The notes under the pieces are model-generated. The model saw nothing but the letters and a program-made list of their open reading frames with translations, did no database searches and was not told the origin of the DNA. Source: Chromobotia macracanthus (taxonomy: Eukaryota; Chordata; Actinopteri; Cypriniformes; Botiidae). Taken from it: 64,000 bases of DNA. Position numbers and translations under genes: made by a program. The stretch covers positions 10,270,001 through 10,334,000 of the forward strand of contig JAZGTH010000005.1 of assembly GCA_036877525.1 (NCBI GenBank), read 5' to 3'. The number at the start of each line of letters is the position of its first letter. The first letter of the stretch is position 1. Shown here one piece after another: positions 24,791 to 38,827 of the stretch.

Positions 24791-25157
24791 CCCCAGTTAT
24801 CAAGAAACGTTCTCAGAACATTGGTTAATGTTCTCTAAAAGATCAAAAAAAGTAACGTTAGTAGAACGTTTTTTAATGTTATATATCATATATCAAAAAT
24901 GTTATCCTTAAGTTGTCAGTGGAACGATTTAAAAACATTAAAAACATTAAAAAATGTTTGAATAACGTTCTTAAAACTAAGCAATTGAAACTTAACCTGT
25001 AATTTAATGTCTTAAAACTAGACGTTGTATTATAAACATTAATACAATGTCTAAAAAAATAAACATTTTGAGCGTTCCTAGAACTTTCAAAATAATGTAC
25101 TTAACTTAATGGGAATATTAGGGAAGCGTACTTATAGCGTAAAATTGTTAGCAGGGT
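24791..25157 (-). mobile_element. CCCAGCTAAC-family MITE
   Basis: The left end CCCCAGTTATCAAGAAACG is followed by GTTCTCAGAACATTGG. The right end is AAAATTGTTAGCAGGG. At about 367 bp it is one of the longest copies; an extra ACATTAAAAACATTAAAAA duplication near 24935-24955 and another near 25000-25040 account for the length. Confidence 0.65.
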
Positions 25158-26577
25158 CATGGCTTTTGTATTGGTGGCTTAATGTGATGGTCAGGTTGTC
25201 ATTCTTACAAATTTGATTCAAGCCATGTGTTTATTTACTTTCCAGTGCTTTTGCGCCCCATGTTTTGCCTCGCATTTGTTGCTTGACTAGTGTTCCTTTT
25301 GTAGACCAAATGATTATGTACAGCACACACTAAGTGAACTGTTGAACTGAGATATGGAGTACACAGATCATCTAGAGGTTTAGAAGGAACATCTTAGTGT
25401 TTAGAGCACATATACGGATGAAATGTTTTACAAGGATGAAAAACTTAAAGTGCTAGAGATGGTTCTCTTCATTAATCATGGCCGTACGTTTAATCATATA
25501 GTTTTATATTGAGGATTGTATATTACAACAATTCTCAATTCTAATGGCTTCCGAAGATCATCAGCCAACCGCCTTTAATCTTTTTGGGAGAAGAGGACTC
25601 CCGACTGTAAGATCATAATGTTTATTGATGAAGAAACCGCTCCTGCTCTTAAGATTGTAATTCTCAGTCCAGAGCTTCTCTCGTACTGCATGTGGATCCT
25701 GCCTTCTTGCCTCATTAGTGGTTCGGAGAGCAGTAACATGTTGAGATGGAATTTACACCTGATTCATAATGCAAATGAAAACACGCTTCCCTCATGAACA
25801 AATTAACAACCTCTCAAAAGATAAATAGCCCCTGCCGTATTGTAATTTTGACTAAACAACCTTACACGTTTCTGCACGTCCCAGTGGAATATATGCTAAT
25901 AAATGCAAATGAAACACTGTTTCTTATAGTCACTTTTTTTAATTTTCAGAGGTATTTTCAGTGTTATTCCTCATCTGGTTTTATTCCAATTGCATTTGCA
26001 CATTTTGATAAGTGGAAATGACCGAGGGTTTGATTGGCTCGGCCGTATGACAGGTTCACAAACATGTAACCTGTCTTGAATTTCAAAATCTGTCAATTAA
26101 ATAAGAAGATGCTGAATATAATTATTGCATTTCACGTTATTAACCCAGTGGTCATGTCATTTATAGACTTATTTTTTTAATAAACAGAGAGATGTTTAAA
26201 TAGCTGATGTGATTATTGTGAGACATTCTGTTTCGATGTCTGAAGCTCGTCTCAAACTGTGAAACTAATTTCCCATATTGATCTGCTAGTAAAAGTAATT
26301 ATTTTAGTAGTATTTTATTATTAGGAACTTCTTATTTCTAAACAGTGTAAATTAGTGTCAGTACAATAGACATTGTTGTTATAACCTGCCACACTACCTG
26401 ATTAGGTTGTAACACTATTAGAACAGTCACAGAAAACTGAGAATTTATTTTTTTTTAAATAAAGCAGTTATGTGCTTGAATTCACTGTATTAATCAGATT
26501 TACTTAAAATAATGGGTCTGGTATTAGTTCATAGTAATGTTACAACCCTCCCTGTCTTGTTAGCTGTCTCGTGTTCC

Positions 26578-26735
26578 TTTGTAGCTAAACTGGTAGAGCA
26601 CTGTGTTAGCAGTGCAAAAGGTTGTGGGTTCGATTCCCAGGGAACACATACTGATCAAATGTATAGCTTGAATGCACTGTCGCCTTGGATCCAAGTTGCC
26701 TTGGATAAAAGCGTCTCCCACATTCATAAAATGTT
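26578..26735 (+). mobile_element. tRNA-derived SINE (HAmo-like), near full length
   Basis: The tRNA-like head has an A box TAGCTAAACTGG (26582-26593) and a B box GGTTCGATTCC (26627-26637). The body AAATGTATAGCTTGAATGCA and tail TTGGATAAAAGCGTCT follow. The tail shows a local duplication of GCCTTGGAT. Head, body and L2-like tail are those of cyprinid HAmo-type SINEs. Confidence 0.8.
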
Positions 26736-27689
26736 AGCTATGATTTTTCTATATTAAAATCTAGGTAAAAAACTTTGCAGATATTATATAGGAAGTTGAA
26801 CAATACAACTTGCAGATTTAGACAATTGCAGTTCTGTCGTTTAACATCCATTAAGAGACGGATGACATTTTCAGAGAGGCTACCAATCGCAACCTAGTTT
26901 TGAAAGCGTAAGATCCTGCCCTCCCTTCAGAGTGTCCTCCAAAGCCACGCCTCCTCCAACACATAAACGCATACATAGTTTGACAGGCAAGTAGGACATC
27001 CTATCGTTGCATTAGAACCAAATGCAATGATTGGATGAACATTTTATGGTCCTGAACCTTCCACAGAAAATGTATTTATTTATTTATATTTAGATCACTT
27101 AGTGATTGATCTCAGGATGTGATATCAATATCAGTAAACATTTTTTAATCAGCATAACAAAAAATGTTTCTAAAGCAAATCGCCTACCCTGCTATTAACA
27201 TGGCGACAAATAAAAATATAAACCACACATAAAATGTTTCTTTCTTACCTAAAGATTGTTTTTTTTTCCTGTTCGAATATTTACACAAAATATTTGAATA
27301 TTTACACAAAGCCTTCTGGAAAGTTCTTGGGTTGTACGATTGTGACGTCAACCCTGCAGCTGACATATAATAGGCTTAAATAATTCTGTGTCAACCCCCC
27401 CAAGTGTTTTCCATGCAGTTAAGCAAACAGTGCTGTAGCAGTGTTGTAGATACATTGTTCTTTGATTAAGAATCAAACTCGATACTAAAAGTACAATCTG
27501 TGCCCTGTACTGTGGCTACAGCAGAGCGTGTTCCTCAGAACCCACACATGTCAAAGGTACATCTGTTTTATCTCAATCAATTTTTGACATTTTTCCCTAG
27601 CCTCTATTCTCAATGTTCTTAAAATACTTCTTCATCCGCTGTTTCTCTCTCTCTGCCTCTCTCTCTCTTATAGATTGTTCTGTGCATAT

Positions 27690-28140
27690 CTTTTCAGTGT
27701 TCTCCTGGAGCGAGCGCTATAAATTGTCCCTTTTCACCAATATATTGGAGGCTGCAAGGGCCACTGAACCTGATTAGTTTCCGTCACAGTTTACCAAGCG
27801 ATTCTTCCTAATTTCCCTTTGCCCCTTCGGGGTCGCTGGCACGTGTTTACTTTGAAAGCACAGACTCTCTTCATCTGGCCATTAATAAGTAATTAGTGAT
27901 TTGCGCACAGGGGAAACTTATTCGCTCCAGTTTGATTTGCTTGCCACACTGGCTCCCTGCACAAAGCAATCAGCTGTTGCCCGCAGCGAATAATTCTAGC
28001 GCGCACATTTCTCCATAATGATTTTTAATACCTCCCCACCCATGAATTTCTCAACCTGCTTTCAGCACGACAGCCGCCATTATATGACTGAAAAAGCCAG
28101 ATGATTCTTTTTTCTTAATTATTATTCATCTAACAATATG
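27690..28140. other. Low-copy non-coding block, candidate conserved element
   Basis: No recognised repeat or ORF. It has balanced base composition with motifs such as ATTAATAAGTAATTAGTG and TCATTATATGACTG-like homeodomain cores, the style of developmental non-coding elements. Conservation cannot be seen from one sequence. Confidence 0.25.
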
Positions 28141-28641
28141 GTTTGCTTTTAGCTTCCTTCGCTAGACTCGTGGTGTGGTAGTTTGTTAGACTAAACCATG
28201 ATCGGTATGTCTAACACTGGGTGTTATGGATGGTCAGAGCTGAGCTCAGACGCTTCTCACTGTTTCCCCCCTGCAGTTCACAGCGGGCTGTCAGTGTTGA
28301 GTAAAGGCATTCGTTTTCTGAGTTTTAGAACCACACTTTCTCCCGTACAGAGACATTGTTGGCCCCGGTGCTGGTGTATATTGCGGTTCTGAACTCGTAG
28401 GGGGCATTACAGTTGGTCAGCTCATGGGTTTATCTGATGAGATCTGTCTTGACCAAAACAGTCCGCCCGATCAGAACACAGGAGTGACTGTGTGTAAATA
28501 AGTCCATAAATGTTTTAATCCTTTTGTCCAGTTAAATGTCTCACCCTGTCAAACCAAATTCAGACTAAATGCAGTTATAAATAAACAGATTTATTTCTCA
28601 GAAAATGTACATTTGAGAGAAAGCTAGTTGGTGAGTTGGCT

Positions 28642-28737
28642 CTTCACCCTTGTTATTGATTGTGAAGTTTGTGAATGTTATTGATTCACTTTTCACCCAC
28701 ATTATTGATTGTAAAGTTTCACCCGCGTTATTAAAGT
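28642..28737. repeat. Degenerate tandem repeat, TTCACCC..TTATTGATTGT units
   Basis: Units starting TTCACCCTTGTTATTGATTG, TTCACCCACATTATTGATTG and CACCCGCGTTATT follow one another with a partial unit between. Confidence 0.6.
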
Positions 28738-29837
28738 GATTCATTGCAGTGATGGTCATTTTAATAACATGAATCACAATGTGAAATTCTAGTGCGAGTT
28801 AATTAGAACATATTTCTGGTTTGATGTATGCGAAGAGCTACTTGAAGCTTATTGTTTAATTACAATGGTGACTAATGTTTTTAAATTATTTAAATTTATA
28901 TGTGAAGTACTACATATGTTTAACGCGGAAACATAGTTAGCGTGAGATGCAAGGTTATTATAGCTTACTAAAACCAAAACTATTAAAATATGTCTGTTAA
29001 CTGAAGTGCAAGCTGAGGCGCTAAAATGATTAACAAAGTAAAAAACGACACTGAAACTGAAACTTAAATACAAATAAATTCTTCTTGTATAGCAATATTA
29101 AAAATAAATGAATCAATAAAGTGACAAAAGCACATTACAAGATTATAAAATTATATAGAAATTTTGAAAATATAAGAATAAAAAATAGAAAATAAAATAA
29201 AAACTCAAAATATTAATAAAACTACGATAAAACTAAAAACAATGCGATAATAACTCTGGCAAGATGTTTCCCTAGATGGACACTGCAGACGTGTGCTTCA
29301 GGGCTCGGTTATGGCCTCGTCCTGGCCAGCAGCAGAACCCAGCGTGATGGGGGAGAAGGTCTGGCCTTTATCTCCTGCTTTAAGCATCTGATTTGGAACA
29401 AAGCCCTCAGAAGCTTCTGGAAGAGACTCTTGTGGGTGGCTAAGCCTTGATCAGAGCAGCTCATGGGATCTCTTGTCACGTCCAGTAATCCCAGAATCAT
29501 CAGATAACAGGGAATGCATTGATGACCGCATGATGGTGTAATCTCTGCTGTTGTAAAAGTGTTAAAATGGGCTATTTATAAGGCCTGGATACACAGCCAT
29601 AACAGATTACAGTGGTTGGGCCTCTCAATTGGAAAAAAAATATGTTTGTAGACTTTTGTAAAAGTATGAAAGGCCTGACATTGTCTTTGAATGCTACTCT
29701 TTGCGACTTCCACAAGCACTATAATTCTCTTTGAAAAATAGCCAGAAACAAAAACAAGAGGGTGTTTCACACACACCGAAACATATGTCTCTCTTTTCTC
29801 AATGTCTCTTGGGATTCCTGTCTGCTAGCACTGTGTC

Positions 29838-29970
29838 CCTGTAGCACAGCTAGTTGATGCATCACGCTTGCCACGCCGTGGTCTAGGGTTCAATCCTAGA
29901 AAATGCATATGCTAATAAAATGTATACATTGAATGCATTTATATGAGAGCGTCTGGAGAATATGTAAATA
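29838..29970 (+). mobile_element. tRNA-derived SINE, diverged copy
   Basis: Head CTGTAGCACAGCTAGTTG, B box GGGTTCAATCC, body AAAATGTATACATTGAATGC and a worn tail GAGAGCGTCTGG. Same family as 26578-26735 with many substitutions. Confidence 0.65.
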
Positions 29971-30529
29971 TAAAAGTCTAGAAATCAGGATTCTTAAGAA
30001 GCACAATTTTCAAATTAAGAATTCAAACTGATTATAAAATACTTCACCAGATTCACTGTTACTGCCACTTATACACATAATATTTCAGCACAAAAACCTC
30101 TGTCTTATTCACAAACTGTCCACAATTCAGTTTAACTAGCTGCTAAATGTGTTAAAATAGTTCGTAATTGTAATAGTTTGTATGTGTTGTTCGTATTTAA
30201 GGTACTGTCATTCTTTTCAGCCATACATGGCTCATTTCTGTGTAAACTGGGAGTTTTATAGAATGCAGCACATTTACATAGCTTTAGATCTGCCTGTAAA
30301 AAGTAGTCTGTGTATTGTGTATTTCTGTATTGTGTACATATTCTAGTAAAGATGACAGCAGCACACATGCTGTTTCTGCATTTCTGCATTGGTTTGCAGT
30401 GGTGGAGCGAAGGTGCACAGTCCCTGTTTCTCAGAATGCAGTAGTGGGTTGTGGGGTGTGTTTGCGCCATTACCTGATTTGCATAATTCCTTTAGTGAAT
30501 CGAGTGCTAAAACAATGCAGGCAGTGCAT

Positions 30530-31060
30530 ACAAATAAACTACGCCATCAGCGAGCGCAGTTCATTCCTACTGAGTTTTCGCATCCCATCTGCGTTTGCAT
30601 CTATTTGCATGAGCCCTGAATGTAGATTTTGTATACGATAAGAGCTTTCTTTGTCACAATATATTCAATGAGAAAAGACCATTTATGTCTTTGGCATTTA
30701 AGCATATAATTGTTGCGCAAAAACAGCTTCTGTTGTGCGCTCCCGCTGCGGGGTTTCTAATAAGCCTGTAAAACGCTCATATCCCAACAGCTTTGAATCG
30801 ACTCACGCACTGTTGCGCTCATTAATACCTGAGTGTTTGTCTGCACAGGAATAGTTGGTTTCCTGGCCATAAAATGAGCTGCGGCCAAAGTAATCCCTAA
30901 CAAGGGCTGCCCATGTTTAAACATGGAACCCTGAAGCCTCCAGAGCAGCCGTGTGGAACACCCGTTTGCAGTGCTGCGTTAATGAGCAAGATTAATCCTG
31001 CATGTGTGGCGCAATTCATAATGACTTTGCACCTATGAGCTACACTTTAGACTTGTAACG
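30530..31060. other. Low-copy non-coding block, candidate conserved element
   Basis: Free of recognised repeats, moderately GC-rich, with recurring TTGCGC/GCGCA words and CATTAAT/TTAATGAG cores. It contains the 16-bp palindrome at 30911 and ends where a MITE starts at 31080. Confidence 0.25.
30911..30926. promoter_or_regulatory. Perfect 16-bp palindrome with forkhead-like core
   Basis: CCATGTTTAAACATGG is fully self-complementary and contains TGTTTA and TAAACA back to back, the forkhead core. It lies in a low-copy stretch. Function is inference. Confidence 0.35.
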
Positions 31061-31079
31061 GTTTTGCGCAATCAGACGT

Positions 31080-31384
31080 TCCAACTAACAAGGGACGTTC
31101 TCAGAACATTCTGTGAACGCTCACTGAAAGTTATCAAACATGTTCTTGCAGTAACATTAATAGAACATTTTTAATGTTATTTATTATATATATATCAAAA
31201 ATGTTTTTCTTAAATTGTTAGTGGAACGTTTTAAAAGTTACAGAATTAAATGTTTCTTAAAATCAATATTCTTAAAACCAAGCAATAATGTTAATACAAT
31301 GTCTAAAAATCTGTACGTTTTGAACGTTCCTGGAACATTCAAAATAACATTTTTTATGGAAACATTCCTAAATTGTTAGCTGGG
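31080..31384 (-). mobile_element. CCCAGCTAAC-family MITE, near complete
   Basis: Begins CCAACTAACAAGGGACG and ends AAATTGTTAGCTGGG. It contains GTTCTCAGAACATTC, a TATATATATATCAAAAATG block and TTTTGAACGTTCCTGG. Length about 305 bp matches the apparently complete copy at 38522. Confidence 0.75.
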
Positions 31385-34007
31385 ATGATCCAGCTGGACA
31401 TCAATGAAAAATTCTTGCAGACAATAGCGAGCAACAGCACATGAGAAAAGTGAGAGGAGCGCTGGTTTGATATTTCATGAAAAAGCACTTTAATATTAAG
31501 GCCCCTCAAGAGCGAGAAATATTAAAAGAAGCCGTAATATATCCACGGGCAGTTTTAATGCCATGTGAATATTATAAGCGATAACCAAAGTATTTTTTTT
31601 ATATATTTGGGAGCTTTTCTGCCCACATGCTTTTGATACCAGGAGCGTGAAGTTGGGCTGAGACCGCAGGATTACAAGAAAGCTGAAGGCTAAAAATTCA
31701 CTCTCCCACATTCCCATCATGCCCTTGAGGAGTTTTCAATGGACTCTGTAAATATGCAGCAGCGGAAAGGGAAAATATGTCAAACATAAGCTGTGCTGAG
31801 AGCATTTCGGCTACGAATAAGCAACACATGCTCAAATGAAGCCGGCTACCTTGTTAAAATCCACAGCTGCCCACGGTGCTCCTTCTAATGCTTTCTCAGA
31901 GCAGAACCTGGGCCCTGGAGAGAAAGATCGGCCCCCTGTGACCCACCAGAGAGGTCCTACTCTAGCACCTTCCTGACACTCTTAAGTATATCCACACACA
32001 CATGCCGTCTGCAAAGTTACTCCCAGATTGATCACACACACACTTGTCTAATGCGATGCTCTTTACACCAACAGGATATAATAAATGGTCACTCTGGGAA
32101 TGACATGTCTGGAAATGTTGACTTTTAGCACAGGTTGAAGGTTGATTATATTGCAATTCTGATACTGCTGCTTGTTTCCATTGGAACCTACAAGCATGAA
32201 TTACATGATTTGAATGTAACTGGGATGTTTGACTTTAGTGGTTCAGTTTCTGAATGATAGACGGGTTGTAGCTGTTCCGTTACAACGTTGTTTGTAGGGC
32301 AACCCAGAAGGCTAATTCACAGTGCATTCCCATTTCTAATGGGTTTTTAGAAAAGAGGTTTTCAGTTTATGATTAAAATAAGGTCTGTGGTTTATGCTTA
32401 AAGACAATTTCCTGTTGTGTTTTACGCATAAATTGCATACAGTCAGATGAATGTGAACTTTTAAACATAAACAAAGCATAAACATTATATAATGTGATGT
32501 TGATGTTTGGTGTTTGATTCCAAGCATACCAATTTATTCAACAGTTACAAAAACATTCAACATACATGTTTCATAATTCACATTTGAGCTATGACTGTGT
32601 CATTTATGCTGTTTAAAAAGGAAAATCTTGACAGGTAATATTAACATAGACCCTATTTAACTAAAAAAACACTATTCTGAAAACCCATTAGACCACGATT
32701 CTTTACCCATAATCCATTAGAATTTAATACCCAAATGAACTCGTGGCTTGTAAATGCTAATTCTCCTCCGTGTTTTATACATACAACTCGAAAAGGTCTA
32801 TTAACAGATTATTTTAAAGAATCTTGCATTACGTGCCTCATTTGCATAACCATTTAATTAATATAAATGTACATGAATTTACTCTTTGATTGCCCACAGG
32901 ACTCAAATAATAAGATCAAAATGTTTATTTGCTGCATGGCAACTTGAACCAAACAGCTAGACATAAATTGGAACACATCTCAGATTTATTATTTATCAAG
33001 TGCATGTTTAACTCTTGGTTTCTGAATGTGCTTTCCAGATATAGACTCCAAATATATGCTGCTAATGAAACTTACACTAGCTGATCCTAATTAACAAGTA
33101 CAAAGGGCTGATGAAGGTCCAAAATCTTAAAAGGTCCCCATTGTTTATTTACATATTAAGACAATGGTGCTCCAGAATCTGTTTTTAATTTGACACAAAC
33201 TTAAATAATTACAGAGATTACTGAGGACTGCAGGTGAGATATAGGCTTCGTTTAACAATACAGAAATAAATGGCAAGAAAACACACTGGATTCAAGGTAT
33301 ACTTTAATCAGTTTAAATTGCGTTGGATAAGTATCTGCCACAGTAAAACATTATACTGACTGCTGAAGCCCGTTTTTAATGTCTGTTCAATGATTTGCTT
33401 GTTTTTCACAGTAATGCAGTGCCTAAATAACTTCTTTATTCTGAGAATTAATTTAATTAACCAATATAGAAATGTAATTATTTTCATTAAAAGTTTTAAT
33501 TGATTAACAGCTTTGACTTAAAGAAAACAATATACCTGTATGCATTTCAGCAGGCTACGTGTTTTCCAGTATCAGAGAAGTTTTTATTATCTTTCAAACT
33601 TTGAATATCATTCTGTTCAGTTTCAGGTGCCGTTCACATGAATCATAAACCATGTAAAGATTAATTCAGGAAGACAGGAAATGAGCTACAGGAATGGTGA
33701 CTTGTAAAACTGTGATGCAATATTTTCCCATAACACGTTCACCAGGGAAATAATCAAGAAATCTAAAAGGAACACAACAACTCCAGATTGCAAATCCCAA
33801 AGCAATCCTCGAAGAATCTGAAGCGTGCAGAGAAGACGACACATTTTTAGAAAAACATTTCTTTTTATTATAAAAATGTTTTCCATTTCAAACTCTCCTA
33901 GTTTACTCCTTTTTATTTTTGAAAAGAACAGCAGAATATCCACCATGGCTCTCTGCAGAGTTTTTGCATTTCCTTCTAGAAAGGCAATTTTGCTGGTGTT
34001 CCATGCA

Positions 34008-34031
34008 CAGACACACACGCACACACACAGA
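34008..34031. repeat. Interrupted (CA)n microsatellite
   Basis: CAGACACACACGCACACACA: short and interrupted by G. Confidence 0.85.
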
Positions 34032-36365
34032 CGCTGCTATACCTGCCTGGGTTGACTCCGCTCTGCTGTGCACCTGCTGATGTGATTGTTCAGCACTGCC
34101 CATCAGTGCACATAATGAAGTGCAAATCAGGCTAATGTGCTCACTGATGCGCTGGCTTTTAAAGATCAGCTCAAATTGATTTAGTCCCAGCACCACTGAG
34201 CCATTAACAAATAATAAAATGGAATATAACAAATATATTTGTCCAGGGATTGAAAAAAAACGTATCCCCTGCTGCCAAACCGGTGCTGTTTGTTTCACCG
34301 GATCCGGGCAAGGACATTATGGCCCTGTAGCATTTAGGAACACTTACGCAGAAATCTCTGTTTTCCTCAAAGCACAAATGATGTTTATATTATACAGCTT
34401 TAGAAACATTATTAGCAAATTATGCTTTAAAAGACAGAGTGTGCTTTGGGTTTTATGAAGCTACACAGGTATGCCAAGATAGGAGAAAAAAGTGCAAGGC
34501 ATCAGCAAAAGAAAATTAAACTTGTAATTGAAGCACACACAGAAAAGATAAGGAAAAAAACAATACATATACTCCAGGCAATTCAGTTGTGTTTAGAAGG
34601 CATCTATTTGGAAGACATACTAAAAGCTGCTAAAATCTTGTTCCATTTTCAGGATATGAAAGAAAATGACCAAACATTGAGATGTTTCTGTATGTTTCAA
34701 TGTTTCACCCAAGATTAGAGAATGATGATGGCGTATGTAGGTGTTGTACGAATGATTTTAATATACAAAGCAATTTATCGTTAGCAAACAGCAATCCTTA
34801 AATTGGATTGTCTGAAAACACTTTTTCTCCCTATAATTTTTCTTTGTTTCCTGCCGAATTACAGTTGTTATCACCGTTTGCTCGCAAGGCACGTGTTTTC
34901 ACACATTGTTAAGTTTGCGTCGTGCCTCGGGTTACTGGATTCGTAATTTACTTTGGTTGTTGTTCACCCCCTCACTGAAGCTCTACGAATTCTCTCTCAA
35001 TATATATCTATATATTAATGAATAAGGAGGGTTGAGCCAAATCTGAAAATACGTTATCAGGGTAAATACTGCTCAACAAACAACATTTATTTCTAATGTT
35101 TTTGGTCTGTAGTTTCTTAAATGTTATTAAAACTCTCTCAAGCAGCCAAAAGCATTCTGCTTTACTGTGCCTGTCATATGCTTGCGCCCATATAGCTTTA
35201 CAATTTATGATCTAATTAGAGAACATAATGAATAGTCAATGAGTTGTATCCATCCTTATTGAAATATTTTGATGATTGCATAGACTAATTGTTGTGGTAA
35301 TGACTTTAGATCAACGTAATTTGCATATCCGTGTCTGTTGATTTGTCATTTGCATCTTTTTAGCATTGATGTTCTATAAATTCATCTTGGCTTTGAAATG
35401 CTCTCTTTTTTTAATTTCTCCTCTCTGTGAAGTGCTGTCAGAGCTCAAGGTTAAAGCAGCGACGTTCGTCTGAACAAAATTTTGCATAAGCGATCACGGA
35501 ACAAGTAAGAGGAATCAGATTAGTTATAATCTTATAAAATGTTGTGCGTTGCATTTTTGTTTGTACTCATAATGCTAAAACCTTCTGCAACTTACTGTAG
35601 TTATATTTAATCCCCTGACAAGTTGCATCTTAGAAGAAGTTAAAACAGTCTTTTCTCAGTAAAATGGCTCCACTGGCCCGCTCTGATTTATTAAAAAGCC
35701 CTAAACGGTGATGCTAAAATTGACCTGTTTTGTATATTCGTTGGTCCACTTGGCTGTTTCGCTCTCACCTCATTGGTGATTCTGTAATCTCTCCAGCATT
35801 GGTGATTATCCCCCTACAACACTTCCAAACCAATTTAAATATCAGATCTTTATGGGATGATCCACCTTAACCCAGAAACTCCTGTATGATTTGTCATTTT
35901 GATCAGCTTGGCATCCAACCCAGGCCAGAAAAGACTTACGCTAGTTGAGCGGTGAAGGTGGCATGGCCAGCCGTGCATCTCCACAGGGCTATGAAGGATT
36001 AGCATGAAGTGGTGCTGATTAGAGCACAACTCACACCACTTCCTGAGCGCCTGTGACCTCATTTCTGAAATGATTTACCGGGCATCCATCCCACAACTTG
36101 TAAGTGCATAAAAAACTGTATGTTTGCTTTCCCCCGGCAGAAAAACATATTAGTTTGCTTGTCCTACAAAGTGGACAGACTAATACACGTTTCATTTATT
36201 TTAATTTTTCATCGCTGTTTATTGCATTCCCACACAATTTTTTCTTAGTGTCACATACATCAAATGGAAAGGGCTGACAGGAGCCATTATGGGGTAAAAT
36301 CAACTTCCTGTAGCCCAAATGGAGGCAGTGCTCCCAGACATGATGAACATTACCCATCATTTAGA

Positions 36366-36556
36366 GTTAGAACGTTATTCAAACTTTTTAATGCTGTAAC
36401 GTTTATAAAACGTTCCACTAATAAAGAATACCTTAAATGATATAGGATATATAATGTTAAAAAGGTTCTACTAACATTACAGCAAGAACGTTTTTGGTAA
36501 CTTTGAGAGAATGTTTAGAAAACATTGGCTAATGTTCTGAGAACATTTCTTTTTAG
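36366..36556 (+). mobile_element. CCCAGCTAAC-family MITE, 3' half
   Basis: Starts inside the element at AGAACGTTATTCAAAC and continues through the GATATAGGATATATAATG block to GTTCTGAGAACATTTC, where the terminal TGTTAGCTGGG has decayed to TTTTTAGCAC. Confidence 0.6.
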
Positions 36557-38521
36557 CACAAACTTAATATTGTACAAAATTGTAGTTGAACAAACACTAA
36601 CCGCAGATACTGTGAGGCCACTTGTTCCTATCAACTTCTGATTGGCTCTGTAAATATGTACAGTAAGTTGCACCGAATCTGAACTATTGCATCATAGATC
36701 TCACACAAGTGGGTTAGACAGGTTTTTGACATTGTATTGACAGTGAGCCGTCTAGGCACTGTGCACTGGTTTAATGGTTTGTGTCATGAAAGGATTTATT
36801 TTGGTTTTATTTATTTATTTTTATAAAAATCATCTCTAATTTTTTTCAGTTCTTTCTTCTATCACTAAATAATTTGTTCTAGTGCTTCTCTTTGCATTCT
36901 CTGTTTCAGAGGTCCAGTTTAATGAAAAAGAGACAGGTTGGCTTAGCATCCATTTCTAGGCCTCAGATGTACTTCTTAGCAAGAAATCTGTGATTTTATC
37001 AGGCGGTAATGGAAAGCTCAATTGATGTAAAAACATAAAAAAACACCAAAATTATCATATTTTTCCTCCTCCACCGCGACATTTTATTACCTTTCCGTGC
37101 GGCTTGTGCCATTTTGATAATAGCATGATTTCATATTTACCCGAGCAGATGCAGCGCTGCCCATCTCTTTGGCTTCTATTGAGCTATTGCCCTTACGGTT
37201 GTATCTCATGCAAATCTTTGTTTTGTCAGTCTTAATTGCAACTTTCACGCAGACGTCCATGCCAGCGCGAGATGCCCGTCCACATCTGTTGCTGTAATGG
37301 AGGTTACGTGTCCTGGACTGAATAGATGTTGTCATGACGACATCTATGACCTCTTTAGAAACCATCGCTCAGTCAACGTCTGCAATTGTGCCTGTGATAA
37401 TTCTAGAATTGGCTCCTCTAATGTTCCACGAATGAAAGAGGCCAGACTGCCTGGATCACAAGGCTCTGCTTATCATTTTAGCTACAGTTTCTATATAAAA
37501 ACAGCAGTGCTTATGATTGCCTGGAGCATAGGTTTTTTAATCCCTCGTCCGCACGCATGTCAGATCCACAGCTGGCATCTGTCAGCAGAACTTGAGATGG
37601 GTCAATACAAGACGTGAGCGGTGGTTTTGAAGTGTCAGATGCCGACATTGTGTATCTGCTCTTGGGAGGATGTTATTTTGTGATAGTAGGTGAATGAGAC
37701 TGGCTCTGTTCCAAAACCTGCAGTAGTGGGCTGCCTTGCTGTCTACAGCCCACATATGCAGCTTCCTTCTATTTCAGTGTCCTAACTGAAATGGAGCTGA
37801 AGTGATGTGTGTGCATGCAGAAAACTTCCTGTTCTTTCATTCTATTCACACAGATTCTGTACAGATGTTATGACTCTTATGGCTCTCATTGATTTCTGTG
37901 GCGTATGTGTATATGCCGCATAGTATATATATAAGTGTGTGGCATATAATATACATGTATAAATATGTATATTGAAATGCATTATACATGAGATATAGGA
38001 TTGCTGTTTTAACAACGATTTTGTCTTTGAGAGAACACCATGATGCCTTAAAATGCTGCCTTTATAGGCAGCTCACTAGGTTTTGGAATGGACCAATTTG
38101 TGTGAGTGTAGCTGGTAGATGGTTAATAAAATTCATCCACGTTTGTGCTTCATGCCACCCACAACACACCTAAAGAACCTTTAAATGACAGACAACACCT
38201 TATTTTGTACTGCTCTCCAGAGTCACACATCTCCTGCTCCATCCATTCTACATTTAGTCCAGATGTGTCTACAACAGCATCACATTGCCAGGCACGATTT
38301 TGTGTACTCCCCTCCTCCCTTCTCAACTGTTGATTATTTTACAGACAGAAAAATTGCAATTGAACAGCTGAATAGGTAGCTGAGATTACTGCTGTATTGA
38401 AAGGTTAATCGAAACTCATCTCTCAGGCTACACCCTGTGAAACCATTGGCTATGTTGAGAATGAACTGTAGAGACCAAATGAAGGAAATAAGTCGGCTGA
38501 AGAGGTCGTGCTACCTGCTTT

Positions 38522-38827
38522 CCCAGCTAACAATTTTAGGTTGTAAGAACATTTCCCTAATGTTTCTATTAAGTAACAAAATGTTAAAAGTATTATTTTG
38601 AAAGTTCTAGCTGAACGTTGAAAAGGTCCAATTTTCCATGTTGTATTTATTTTAATGCTTGGTTATAAGAACGTTATTCAAATGTTATTCAAACATCTGT
38701 AACTTCCACTTTAAATGTTCCACTAATAACGTTCTACTAACATTACTGCAAGAACGTTTTTGATAACTTTGAGAGAACATTTAGGGAACATTAACCAACG
38801 TTCTGAGAATGTTTCCTGTTAGCTGGG
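38522..38827 (+). mobile_element. CCCAGCTAAC-family MITE, intact ends (reference copy)
   Basis: Perfect inverted ends CCCAGCTAACA and TGTTAGCTGGG bound 306 bp. The left arm reads TTTTAGGTTGTAAGAAC and the right arm GTTCTGAGAATGTTTCC. No open reading frame of note, so it is non-autonomous. The superfamily cannot be fixed because target-site duplications are unclear by eye. Confidence 0.8.

Noticed and set aside
26581..26646. tRNA gene
   Set aside because: A and B boxes are present but the cloverleaf is imperfect and a SINE body and L2-like tail follow directly.
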